Below, piece by piece: positions 19,024 to 25,732 of a stretch of DNA of 25,732 nucleotides. Under the pieces are notes generated by a model. That model was not told the origin of the DNA. It did no database searches and worked only from the letters and a program-made list of their open reading frames with translations. The stretch comes from JAWXUT01 sp044426075. GTDB taxonomy: Bacteria > Bacillota > Clostridia > Christensenellales > DTU072. The position numbers were made by a program, and so were the translations under genes. Positions within the stretch are counted from its first letter, which is position 1. Every line of letters begins with the position of its first letter. The DNA lies in assembly GCA_044426075.1 (NCBI GenBank), contig JAWXUT010000012.1:1-25732 (forward strand), written 5' to 3'.

Positions 19024-19693
19024 ATATGCAAGTAAATTATTGCCAATATGGATTGTGGTGCTGCTCCTTTCTCTACTAAGTGTAACATATGCGTGGTTTA
19101 TGGTAAATTACGTTGTTTATGTAGAAGGTGGCCAGTTTTCTGCTATACCCGCAATAGATTTAACTATTAGTGATGAAACTAGGTATGGCGAGGAATACAA
19201 TGGCGAACAACCTTGTTACTATGAAGAGTACTCTTTAACCTTGCAAGTTGATACGCAAGGCTTTGAGGTACCCGCAATTGTAACATTTGGTGTATCTTCA
19301 TTTAGCTATATCGATAATTTAGGCAACACCATAACGGTTGATTCTACTGACTTATCTAGCTACTTTGAAGTGCGCATTGTTGGTTTTTCTGAAGTAGTAG
19401 AAGTTCCAGGCGTTGTTCCAGAATATGTTACTACAGATGAAGACATATACACGGGTTCTTCTCAAACAGAACTAGCAACAGCTTTTGATAGCGCAAGTAG
19501 CAGTAATCAACTAGGTGACGGCACAACTGACTATAACGGCACTTACAGTGTTTCTGTTATAATTTGCTATTATATTGATGCTAATGACGATTTCGATTTA
19601 AGCAACATTAAATATGCAAACGGCAGTTATAGCTTAACGCTGTTGGTTGAGGCAAGCTACGCAAACTATAGCATAGGGGTGGATAGCTTATGA
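19016..19693 (+). CDS. SipW-type signal (TYAWF) exported protein
   Basis: An exported protein of 225 aa from ATG 19016; its start overlaps the giant gene's stop by 8 nt, so translation is probably coupled. Hydrophobic residues 8-24 are followed by VTYAWFMVN, the TYAWF form of the signal seen on TasA/camelysin-like SipW substrates; cleavage after Tyr-Ala is likely. The mature part is beta-rich and acidic, with aromatic and Ser/Thr-rich strands and no known catalytic motif. It contains a Cys in EQPCYYEEY and one in VIICYYID. Its position directly behind the giant gene, in a locus with its own SipW-like peptidase, suggests an accessory or anchoring subunit of the surface structure. No specific family is recognised beyond the signal type. 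Confidence 0.88.
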   Translation: MLKYASKLLPIWIVVLLLSLLSVTYAWFMVNYVVYVEGGQFSAIPAIDLTISDETRYGEEYNGEQPCYYEEYSLTLQVDTQGFEVPAIVTFGVSSFSYIDNLGNTITVDSTDLSSYFEVRIVGFSEVVEVPGVVPEYVTTDEDIYTGSSQTELATAFDSASSSNQLGDGTTDYNGTYSVSVIICYYIDANDDFDLSNIKYANGSYSLTLLVEASYANYSIGVDSL

Positions 19694-20304
19694 GAAACAA
19701 AAAAATTATAATATTAGTACTCATAACGTGTATCCTATCGCTAAGCCTAACAGGTAGTGTGGCGTGGGTAGAGAGCTTTCAAGAAGAAACCGAATTTGAG
19801 CTTAATACAAATGAGGTAACCTATATTAGCATATCTTTAACAGAAGATGTTATTGCAACTTTGGCACCACCAACAGCCGTTTATGGCGCGCTTGCAAATA
19901 GTTTAGATTTATCCGACCCCGCAAACTGGGTTGAGGGTTCTTATGACGAAAGCACCCGCCTTGTGGTTGAATACAATGTGGTGTTCTATGGCGAAATAGG
20001 CAGTTCACTTGTAATAGATAGCTTAACTATGCTTGATGACAATAATGCAGACTTCGCAGAGTATTTTGCAATTGAGTTTAGTAGAGACGGCGCAACTTAT
20101 AGCACGTATACGTATGAGAGTTACTTAAACTTAGGCGAACTAAATGTTAATGAGGCTAATCCGCTATATATAAGGATATCTTTTGCTATAGCAGATGACG
20201 GGCTTGACCCAGCAGTAAAAAACAAAACACTGCAGTTAACAATTGCAGTAAGCATTGCAGAACCCGTAGCAGAAACTGAAACGGAAGTTGGAGGTGACAG
20301 TTGA
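19690..20304 (+). CDS. SipW-type signal exported protein, TasA-like in size
   Basis: A 204-aa exported protein. ATG 19690 overlaps the previous stop in an ATGA junction, and AGGGGTGG at 19675-19682 supplies a ribosome binding site 7 nt away. After a basic start (RNKK) comes a hydrophobic core (about residues 6-22) ending in TGSVAWVESF, resembling the A-x-A/W region of SipW substrates. The mature domain begins QEETEFELNTNEVTYISI and continues with alternating beta-strands, comparable in size and layout to TasA/camelysin-like proteins, though that homology is only inferred. The acidic tail ETETEVGGDS has no anchor. Residues 84-130 hold no known active site. It is probably a minor fibre or surface subunit. 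Confidence 0.85.
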   Translation: MRNKKIIILVLITCILSLSLTGSVAWVESFQEETEFELNTNEVTYISISLTEDVIATLAPPTAVYGALANSLDLSDPANWVEGSYDESTRLVVEYNVVFYGEIGSSLVIDSLTMLDDNNADFAEYFAIEFSRDGATYSTYTYESYLNLGELNVNEANPLYIRISFAIADDGLDPAVKNKTLQLTIAVSIAEPVAETETEVGGDS

Positions 20305-20825
20305 AAAAGATACTTATTATATTATTAATAGTAGTAGTTTTGCTGTCTGTTGGTGGAATAACAGCGTACGCTCTTTGGGAGAGTCAAACTGAAGACACAG
20401 AAGATTCCGCAACCATAACTGTAACCTATGAAGAAAGCCAAAAGTACTTGGTGTATGAAGAGGTGGAAGACGGCACCTATTATGTAGTTGGCTACACGGG
20501 GCTTATGCCAAACGTAGTTATTCCCGCAACATATAACGACAAAGCAGTAACTGGCATTGCAACTGGTGCATTTATGAACAACAAGATTATTGAAAGCGTA
20601 ACCCTTGGTGCAAATGTAGCAGAAGTTGAGTACTATGCCTTCTCAAACGCAGTAAACCTAGCCTCACTCACAATAACCGCAAATGTTGCAATAGCTGATT
20701 ATGCCTTTGTAAACGTGGGCGCAAATGTGGAATTTGGCTTAACCATATACACCGAAAACGAAGCAACAATAACCAAAAGCGATAATTCGTTTTTTGGAAC
20801 TGTAGTTGCCGGACAAAACGAGTAA
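20301..20825 (+). CDS. Small BspA-type leucine-rich-repeat exported protein
   Basis: A 174-aa protein starting at TTG 20301, chosen because GGAGG at 20290-20294 is 6 nt upstream, the codon overlaps the previous stop (TTGA), and the signal begins right after it (KKILIILLIVVVLL). The signal ends in GGITAYALWES, again a SipW-like Ala-x-Ala/Trp pattern. Residues 72-136 form about three LRR_5 (BspA/TpLRR) repeats: VVIPATYNDKAVTGIATGAF, IESVTLGANVAEVEYYAF and LASLTITANVAIADYAF. BspA-type LRRs usually occur in large adhesins; here the domain is very short. It closes the coupled four-gene set and is followed by a repeat block rather than a clear terminator. Role inferred: surface adhesion or partner binding. 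Confidence 0.85.
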   Translation: MKKILIILLIVVVLLSVGGITAYALWESQTEDTEDSATITVTYEESQKYLVYEEVEDGTYYVVGYTGLMPNVVIPATYNDKAVTGIATGAFMNNKIIESVTLGANVAEVEYYAFSNAVNLASLTITANVAIADYAFVNVGANVEFGLTIYTENEATITKSDNSFFGTVVAGQNE

Positions 20826-20839
20826 CAACTGGCAGAACG

Positions 20840-21073
20840 CAACGCATACAATTGTAGGGCGTGGCAGTCCCCTGCCACCCGCAACCGATTTGCCGTTTCA
20901 ACGCCGTTGCCGGTATCGCGAATAAACCATACAATCGTAGGGCGTGGCAGTCCCCTGCCACCCGCAACCGATTTGCCGTTTCAACGCCGTTGCCGGTATC
21001 GCGAATAAACAATACAATTGTAGGGCGTGGCAGTCCCCTGCCACCCGCAACCGCATTAAATTAAAAAAGAGGA
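20840..21073 (+). repeat. 83-bp tandem palindromic repeat, block 1 (three hairpins)
   Basis: The hairpin GTGGCAGTCCCCTGCCAC (7-bp stem, TCCC loop) occurs three times, preceded each time by GTAGGGC starting at 20854, 20937 and 21020, giving a period of exactly 83 bp. Between hairpins lies a conserved GC-rich spacer with CGCCGTTGCCGGTATCGCG. The block ends in CCGCATTAAATTAAAAAAGA (21051-21070), shared with block 2. Its GC content stands out from the surrounding genes, as for a REP- or MITE-like dispersed element. Confidence 0.9.
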
Positions 21074-21100
21074 TTGATAGTAGTCTGCCGACAGCATAAG

Positions 21101-21134
21101 GATTGCGGGAGTCAGAGGACTAACTCCCCTACGA
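21101..21134 (-). repeat. Diverged, inverted member of the palindromic repeat family
   Basis: On the minus strand this reads GTAGG-G-AGTTAG-TCCT-CTGACT-CCCGCAATCC. It keeps the GTAGGG and CCCGCAA flanks and the T-C-C-rich loop of the main element but has a different stem (GGGAGTTAG/CTGACTCCC, with one G-T pair on this strand). It lies opposite in orientation to block 1, 28 bp downstream of it. Confidence 0.7.
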
Positions 21135-21182
21135 TTATAACAAACAACCATATATCACACACAACCATTAAAGGAGCAAAGC

Positions 21183-21938
21183 GTGGCAGAAAAAAATAAA
21201 ATCACATTGGATGATGAAGAAAATGCAGAGTTTGCATATAAATTATCCTCAAATAAAAAAGTTAGGCGACTGGTAAACAAAAAGCGAACCACCACTATAA
21301 TAGTTATTATATTGTTGATAGCAATATTGTTTACGGGCAGTGTTTTCTTTGTGCTATCGTTTATTGAGGCAAACTCAGTTAAAATAACGGTGGATAATTA
21401 TACAAACAAAGGTATTTCTATTAGTACTGAAGAAGCTTTTGCCAATCCCACAACCGTGCTTAGTGCGGCGGGGCCCGAAAAACTTGATAACGTAACCTTT
21501 AGCAATATTGATATTGATACAATTGTTGCAACAGAAGGTTCTGTTAATGGTGAAAGCTACATTGCCTATACCTTTTATGTAAAAAATCAAGGTGTTACAG
21601 ATGCCGAAGTTTACTATTACATATCAATGAACAATGCAACAAACAATTTAGATAGCGCAATAAGAATAATGCTTATTACAGAAGAAGAAACGCTTATCTT
21701 AGCAAAACCCGATAGTGAAGGCAACGCAGTGCCCATTGCAAATAATGAAGATGAACTCACCACCCCATTCCAAGGGGATGTGCAAATTTACACTTCAGAT
21801 ATATTTCCAATAGAAGAAGCAGTAACCACCAAATATTCCTTAGTAATATGGATAGAAGGGTGGGACGAAGATTGCACCGACGATATATTAGGTGGTGTGG
21901 TTTCAATAGAACTATCATTCACCTACGCAGACTACTAA
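21183..21938 (+). CDS. Type II membrane-anchored protein with IW-EG-D-C domain
   Basis: A 251-aa protein from GTG 21183 (AAGGAG at 21171-21176, 6 nt away). Residues 1-36 are a charged cytoplasmic tail (KKVRRLVNKKR). Residues 37-60 form one membrane segment ending TGSVFFVLSF, without the Ala-x-Ala site of its neighbours, so it probably stays anchored. The extracellular domain carries a C-terminal motif LVIWIEGWDEDC (residues 220-231) ending exactly 20 residues after the Cys. The next protein has the same motif with the same distance to its C-terminus. The shared segments DSAIRIMLI / QESIRIAIY also support common ancestry. It lies 85 bp upstream of that paralogue. It may be the membrane base for the secreted partner (inference); no enzymatic motif is seen. 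Confidence 0.85.
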   Translation: MAEKNKITLDDEENAEFAYKLSSNKKVRRLVNKKRTTTIIVIILLIAILFTGSVFFVLSFIEANSVKITVDNYTNKGISISTEEAFANPTTVLSAAGPEKLDNVTFSNIDIDTIVATEGSVNGESYIAYTFYVKNQGVTDAEVYYYISMNNATNNLDSAIRIMLITEEETLILAKPDSEGNAVPIANNEDELTTPFQGDVQIYTSDIFPIEEAVTTKYSLVIWIEGWDEDCTDDILGGVVSIELSFTYADY

Positions 21939-22023
21939 CCTAGTCACATAACAACGTTATTTATGCCTTAATGGTAAAAATATAAATAAATTACCCCAAT
22001 CTTATAAAAAAGGAGAAAAAAAA

Positions 22024-22788
22024 ATGAAAAAAAGTATGTTATTAAGTACAACAATAACAGTCGTAGTGCTTATCCTAGCACTATCAACAGCAACCTTTGC
22101 TTGGTTCACAGTAAACGGCAGCGTTGCTGTTTCTTCAAGCACATTCACCGCTCAATCAGGTGACAACTTGCAAATTGCATCTGCAACATATTCAACAGAT
22201 GTGAAGGGTGATAGCACTAATGTAGCAGGATATACTATAGGTGAGTGGGGTAGCACATATACTCTAAATTCGTACTCAAAAACTTTTGCAGATATTTCAA
22301 GTGCAGACGGTAAAGCTTTTTATAATGAAGATAATTCCTCTTATTCAGGCAGCGACGGCTACTATACTGATTATTTCTATCTTTCAAGCGGCGCAGGTGC
22401 AACTTTATACTTAACTTCTGCTAGTGCTGTGTCTGCAACAAATTCTTCTCTTGAACAAGATACATTGTTGCAAGAGAGCATTCGTATTGCTATTTATGCA
22501 GGTGATGCATTAGTTATGTATTGGGCACCAATTACAGAAAACGAATCATTAATATCAATAGATAGCAGCTCAACGGGTGGTACTACAGCAACAGTAAGTG
22601 CATCAAAACTTCAAAATGGCGCTTTGGTAAGTAACTTCGAACTTGCAACATATGACACAACAACTTTGCAAGCAGGTGTTCTATTTACAGTAGTTATTTG
22701 GATGGAAGGTACAGATGATGAGTGTGTTTCAGAAGCAGCTAATGGTTCAATTTCTGTAAGCCTAGGATTTAGTATTTCTTCAACCTAA
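22024..22788 (+). CDS. Secreted TFAWF-signal protein, candidate major subunit
   Basis: A 254-aa exported protein. The AGGAG at 22011-22015, 8 nt before ATG, in an A-rich context, is the best ribosome binding site in the window. The signal (KKS, hydrophobic residues 5-22, STATFAWFTVN) is a classical SipW-type signal with likely cleavage after TFA. The mature protein is rich in Ser, Thr, Ala and Tyr, with beta-strand character and the C-terminal motif VVIWMEGTDDEC (residues 223-234), homologous to the preceding gene's. The single Cys is at 234. It has no anchor. A strong hairpin follows the gene at 22823-22848, a layout often seen behind highly expressed structural genes. It could be the functional analogue of TasA (inference), though sequence identity to TasA is not evident. 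Confidence 0.87.
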   Translation: MKKSMLLSTTITVVVLILALSTATFAWFTVNGSVAVSSSTFTAQSGDNLQIASATYSTDVKGDSTNVAGYTIGEWGSTYTLNSYSKTFADISSADGKAFYNEDNSSYSGSDGYYTDYFYLSSGAGATLYLTSASAVSATNSSLEQDTLLQESIRIAIYAGDALVMYWAPITENESLISIDSSSTGGTTATVSASKLQNGALVSNFELATYDTTTLQAGVLFTVVIWMEGTDDECVSEAANGSISVSLGFSISST

Positions 22789-22822
22789 TAACCCTATCAC
22801 ATAAACATTTAATAGCTTCTTA

Positions 22823-22848
22823 TGTGGCACCTTTGGGGTGGTGCCACA
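22823..22848 (+). terminator. Strong hairpin after the candidate major subunit gene
   Basis: A perfect 9-bp stem, TGTGGCACC (22823-22831) with GGTGCCACA (22840-22848), and an 8-nt loop lie 35 nt after the stop codon. No T-tract follows, so it is not a canonical intrinsic terminator. It could be a partial terminator or a 3' stabilising structure that keeps the upstream message more abundant than the peptidase message. Confidence 0.5.
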
Positions 22849-22920
22849 GTGAAGTTATAATAAGAGCATAGCTCAACTTGAAAAATTTTAAATTTATCAA
22901 GGTATAAATAAACCAAATTA

Positions 22921-23131
22921 GCAACCGCATTATCGTTTCGACGCCGTTGCCGGTATCACGAATAAATCATACAATCGTAGGGCGTGGCAGTCCCCTGCCA
23001 CCCGCAACCGATTTGCACGATACAAGCCGTTGCCGGATAAAACGCCGTTGCCGGTATCACGAATAAACCATACAATTGTAGGGTGTGGCAGTCCCCTGCC
23101 ACCCTGAACCGCATTAAATTAAAAAAGAGGA
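22921..23131 (+). repeat. Palindromic repeat block 2 (two hairpins)
   Basis: This is the same element as at 20840-21073. Hairpins are preceded by GTAGGG at 22977 and 23078 (period 101 bp). The unit is longer because the GCCGTTGCCGG segment is duplicated internally (about 23026-23036 and 23043-23053). The block ends in the same CCGCATTAAATTAAAAAAGA tail (23109-23128) as block 1, so the element has a fixed right end. Confidence 0.88.
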
Positions 23132-23181
23132 CTAACGTTCTTCATTAACAAAATATAATAACTAACTCAGTGAGGATACAA

Positions 23182-23994
23182 ATGGAAAGTAAAAAAGAAA
23201 AGCAACCCATGTCAGCTAAAAAAGTACTACTAGATATCAGCAAAGTTTTGCAAATTTTGTTTATAGTTGTAACAATGACTATATCTATTGTAACCGTTGC
23301 CGCAATGACAACAACAGATACTGTAGAAAATTTTGTATTTGGCACCAAGCTTATGCCCGTTGCATCTAACTCGATGGAAGGGGATAATGAAGACTCATTT
23401 AGTGCGGGCGATTTGCTTATTACTAAAGAGCCAGAAGAGGGTCAAACTTTTGAAGTGGGCGACATTATAACTTTTTATGCCATAATTGACGGCACCAAAA
23501 GCTTAAACACACACAGAATTGTGGATGTTATAGTTTACGATAGTGGCGCTATTTATTATGAAACAAAGGGTGATAACAACCTTATTGCAGATACAACTTT
23601 GGTTGCAGAAGGCGATATTGTTGCATATTATTCTAACCACATCGCAAACCTAGGCACGCCAATATTGTGGTTGCAAAACAATCCAACTGCATTCTTTTTA
23701 ATAATCATTGTACCCCTTATATTGCTACTACTTGTAAACGCAAGCTATTTAATATGGTATATAATTAAGATAAAGGTTAAAAAGGTAGAAAATGCTAGCG
23801 AGCTTGAAAAAGAAAATATCAAAAAGCTAGCTATTGAAGAGTTCAAGGCAATGCAACTTAAAGAAGAAGAAATTAAAAGGCAAGCCATTGAAGATTACAA
23901 AAAAGAGCAAGAATCATTAGCTATTGATGCTGACACAAACACAGATTCTGCTACAGAAAACAGCGGTGTAACAGACACAAACACCGATTCTTAA
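23182..23994 (+). CDS. sipW: SipW-like (ER/archaeal-type) signal peptidase I
   Basis: A signal peptidase of the S26B (SipW/Sec11) type that cleaves exported proteins at the membrane, 270 aa. Start ATG 23182 is preferred over GTG 23170 because GTGAGGA at 23170-23176 serves as its Shine-Dalgarno. Membrane segments lie at about residues 24-42 and 169-196. Catalytic Ser64 is in the box ASNSMEG. His111 in NTHRIVDV replaces the Lys of ordinary bacterial LepB. Asp131 and Asp137 lie in YETKGDNNLIAD. The Ser-His-Asp set is intact. A charged, probably helical cytoplasmic tail (about 198-247) and an acidic Asn/Thr/Asp-rich end extend beyond the core family. Its natural substrates should be the TYAWF/TFAWF proteins just upstream, as SipW processes TasA and TapA in Bacillus. 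It precedes the AAA+ gene by 38 bp, likely in one transcript. Confidence 0.93.
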   Translation: MESKKEKQPMSAKKVLLDISKVLQILFIVVTMTISIVTVAAMTTTDTVENFVFGTKLMPVASNSMEGDNEDSFSAGDLLITKEPEEGQTFEVGDIITFYAIIDGTKSLNTHRIVDVIVYDSGAIYYETKGDNNLIADTTLVAEGDIVAYYSNHIANLGTPILWLQNNPTAFFLIIIVPLILLLLVNASYLIWYIIKIKVKKVENASELEKENIKKLAIEEFKAMQLKEEEIKRQAIEDYKKEQESLAIDADTNTDSATENSGVTDTNTDS

Positions 23995-24032
23995 CACAAA
24001 AATAACAGCCTTAGGGCGATTGGAGATATAAT

Positions 24033-25559
24033 ATGACTAACTTTTTTATGTTTGCTAAAGACTTTTTAGGTGTGTTTTTTGAGGGGTTTTCGGGAATTTT
24101 TCTCGGTATTTTTCAAGGAACATTCCAAATATTCAATGTACCAGACTACATAGAAGTTTTCCAAAAATACAGCGGAAATTTCAATTTTGGGCATTGGCTA
24201 TTGGCAATACTCTTTGTGCTGGTGCTTATTGCTATGCTTGGGGGGATTATCTTCCTTATAGTATTTGGCATTAAAAAGTTTTTAGACCGCACAAAAAAAG
24301 CCGTTGTTAACCAAGATTTGATTGACGAGATTGTTGAGCTTAAAAAGCAAATGCTAAAAGTGGGCAAAGAAAAAGACAAAATTTTAGCCCTTAGGCTTAG
24401 TGATGTTGCAAAATATGATAGCGGTGAACTGCAAGAAGAACAAGCTGCAGCTGAAGCTACTGATGCTGCTGCAACTGGCGATTCTAGGTTCTATAAGCTT
24501 ACTGAAATCGATCAAGAATTTGAGGGCAGAGAGCCTTTAGCGTATGATAATGAAATCACGCTAGAAGAAATCTGCAATCGCTTCCGCAATTTTGCCGCTG
24601 GCAAGCTTAAACTTTATTATGAAATTAAGGTTATTAGGCTTTTTATTGCAGGTTTTTCTACAACAAGGCTCATTGTACTGCAAGGTATTTCGGGTACTGG
24701 TAAAACTTCATTGCCATATGCGTTTGGTCAATTTTTAAAGAATCCCGCCACAATTGCTTCAGTTCAACCTTCTTGGAGGGACAGAACAGAGCTATTTGGT
24801 TACTTCAACGAGTTCACTAAAAGGTTTAACGAAACCGAGGTTCTTAAAAAAATGTATGAGGCTACTTATAGCGAATCCGTTTACTTCACCATTCTTGACG
24901 AAATGAATATTGCCCGTGTTGAATATTATTTTGCTGAAATGCTTTCTATTTTGGAAATGCCTTCACGTAAAAACTGGGTGGTTGACCTTGTGCCAAGTGG
25001 TTGGGAGAGTGACCCTAAACACATTGAAAAGGGTAGGTTTATATTGCCAGAAAATATGTGGTTTATTGGTACTGCTAACAACGATGACTCTACTTTTGCC
25101 ATATCCGATAAGGTTTATGACCGTGCTATTCCAATTAACATCAACAGCAAAGGTGTATTTTTTGAGGCTGAAGAGGCTGAAGAACTTACACTTAGCTACA
25201 AACACTTAGAAGGGATGTTTAAAGAGGCGCAAGACGTGCACAGAGTTAGCCAAGATGTGCTAGATAAGGTTGAAGAACTTGATAACTACGTTATTGAGCA
25301 CTTCCGCTTAGCTTTTGGTAACCGTATTGTTAAACAACTTAAAGAGTTTATCCCCGCATTTGTGGGTTGTGGCGGAACCGAACTAGACGGCCTCGACTAC
25401 GTACTTGCTAACAAAATATTGCGTAAGTTTGAAAGCTTGAACTTAGGTTATATCCGTGACGAAATCGACGGCTTAATCGACTATCTTTCAACCCAATTCG
25501 GCGAAGAAAATATGATGGAGTGTAAAGAATATCTAACACGCTTGAAGAAATTATTCTAA
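24033..25559 (+). CDS. Membrane-anchored McrB/MoxR-like AAA+ ATPase
   Basis: A 508-aa ATPase with GGAGA 6 nt before ATG 24033. A Phe/Gly-rich N-terminus (1-35) and a membrane segment (about 55-80) followed by basic residues place the catalytic part in the cytoplasm. Residues 95-145 form a charged linker. The AAA+ core has Walker A GISGTGKTS (218-226, Lys224), the McrB-like PSWRDRTELFGYFN (246-259), Walker B FTILDEMN (Asp289, Glu290), sensor-1 region GTANNDD (346-352) and a candidate arginine finger in VYDRA (Arg364). All key residues are intact. McrB-like and MoxR-like ATPases remodel or load partner proteins; usual partners (McrC nuclease or VWA protein) are not in the window and may lie beyond it. 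A membrane-bound form beside a secretion peptidase favours a role in assembling surface proteins over restriction (inference). Confidence 0.9.
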   Translation: MTNFFMFAKDFLGVFFEGFSGIFLGIFQGTFQIFNVPDYIEVFQKYSGNFNFGHWLLAILFVLVLIAMLGGIIFLIVFGIKKFLDRTKKAVVNQDLIDEIVELKKQMLKVGKEKDKILALRLSDVAKYDSGELQEEQAAAEATDAAATGDSRFYKLTEIDQEFEGREPLAYDNEITLEEICNRFRNFAAGKLKLYYEIKVIRLFIAGFSTTRLIVLQGISGTGKTSLPYAFGQFLKNPATIASVQPSWRDRTELFGYFNEFTKRFNETEVLKKMYEATYSESVYFTILDEMNIARVEYYFAEMLSILEMPSRKNWVVDLVPSGWESDPKHIEKGRFILPENMWFIGTANNDDSTFAISDKVYDRAIPININSKGVFFEAEEAEELTLSYKHLEGMFKEAQDVHRVSQDVLDKVEELDNYVIEHFRLAFGNRIVKQLKEFIPAFVGCGGTELDGLDYVLANKILRKFESLNLGYIRDEIDGLIDYLSTQFGEENMMECKEYLTRLKKLF

Positions 25560-25580
25560 TAGAAACAAATAATATTAAAT

Positions 25581-25732
25581 TGCAACGCCGTTGCTGGTAT
25601 CACGAATAAATCATACAATCGTAGGGTGTGGCAGTCCCCTGCCACCCGCAACCGATTTGCACGATACAAGCCGTTGCCGGATAAACGCCGTTGCCGGTAT
25701 CACGAATAAATCATACAATCGTAGGGTGTGGC
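25581..25732 (+). repeat. Palindromic repeat block 3, cut by the window end
   Basis: The same element begins 22 bp after the ATPase stop. One complete hairpin (GTAGGG at 25621) is followed by the duplicated GCCGTTGCCGG spacer and the start of a second (GTAGGG at 25721), a period of 100 bp. The form matches block 2 (spacer GATTTGCACGATACAAG) more closely than block 1. Confidence 0.88.

Larger units (their letters stand above)
20826..21182. other. 357-bp intergenic region filled by palindromic repeats
   Basis: No gene is supported; frames crossing it on both strands are made of the repeats. It holds 2.5 copies of an 83-bp tandem unit (20840-21073), a diverged inverted element (21101-21134), and the ribosome binding site AAGGAG (21171-21176) for the next gene. 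No clear promoter was found: the best candidate (TTGATA, 17 nt, TAAGGA, around 21073-21101) has a poor -10 box. Confidence 0.7.
22789..23181. other. 393-bp intergenic region: hairpin, repeat block 2, no gene
   Basis: It holds the hairpin at 22823-22848, an AT-rich stretch, repeat block 2 (22921-23131) and the peptidase gene's ribosome binding site. A TATAAT lies at 23154-23159 but no -35 box sits 16-18 nt upstream, and the predicted start would fall almost on the Shine-Dalgarno, so a promoter there is doubtful. Confidence 0.65.

Noticed and set aside
20668..21064. Open frames on both strands over the palindromic repeats
   Set aside because: They are made of tandem repeat units with repeated Arg/Pro/Ala peptides and no ribosome binding sites; a by-product of GC-rich repeats.
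20840..21073. Possible CRISPR array
   Set aside because: The spacers between hairpins are identical or nearly so, and the period is 83-101 bp with no cas genes; these are palindromic tandem repeats.
21957..21986. Promoter upstream of the 22024 gene (TATAAA near 21981)
   Set aside because: The matching -35 position reads TTATTT at 18 nt, too weak to support a call.

Overview
The window is AT-rich bacterial DNA using the standard code (TGA terminates several genes; Trp is TGG). A tRNA-Ser with an encoded CCA, Shine-Dalgarno-led genes, an ER/archaeal-type (SipW-like) signal peptidase and TYAWF/TFAWF secretion signals point to a Bacillota (Firmicutes) host, probably an uncultured, gut-type clostridial lineage. 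The lineage is an inference; no marker gene here fixes it.

Layout. At the left edge are the terminator of an off-window gene (51-92) and a minus-strand tRNA-Ser(GGA) with its promoter (156-314). A strong sigma-A-type promoter (485-513) drives the giant reading frame that fills 660-19023. It is broken by a run of ten G residues at 7943-7952 into an upstream part (2450 aa) and a downstream part (8113-19023). Removing one G restores a single frame of 6120 residues. The giant protein has an N-terminal membrane segment, four ~535-residue modules (beta-helix/GLUG-type repeats closed by an Ig-like domain), a long string of MBG-like Ig domains, an unplaced Cys/Trp-containing segment, two more GLUG-type regions and an in-frame (DAID)6 repeat. 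No C-terminal wall anchor is visible.

Three small exported proteins follow at 19016-20825, translationally coupled by 4-8 nt overlaps. The last is a small BspA-type LRR protein. After a 357-bp block of palindromic repeats come two related proteins (21183-21938 and 22024-22788) that share a C-terminal IW-EG-D-C motif. The first keeps a type II membrane anchor. The second has a classical TFAWF signal and the strongest ribosome binding site, and looks like a major secreted subunit. A second repeat block precedes the SipW-like signal peptidase (23182-23994) and a membrane-anchored McrB/MoxR-like AAA+ ATPase (24033-25559). A third repeat block runs off the right edge.

Working model (inference): the locus is a cell-surface or matrix-fibre system. 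It has its own SipW-type peptidase, four or five cognate substrates, one giant adhesin-like protein whose full length may be switched by a poly-G tract, and a membrane AAA+ ATPase. The set resembles Bacillus sipW-tasA in logic but has a very different gene content.
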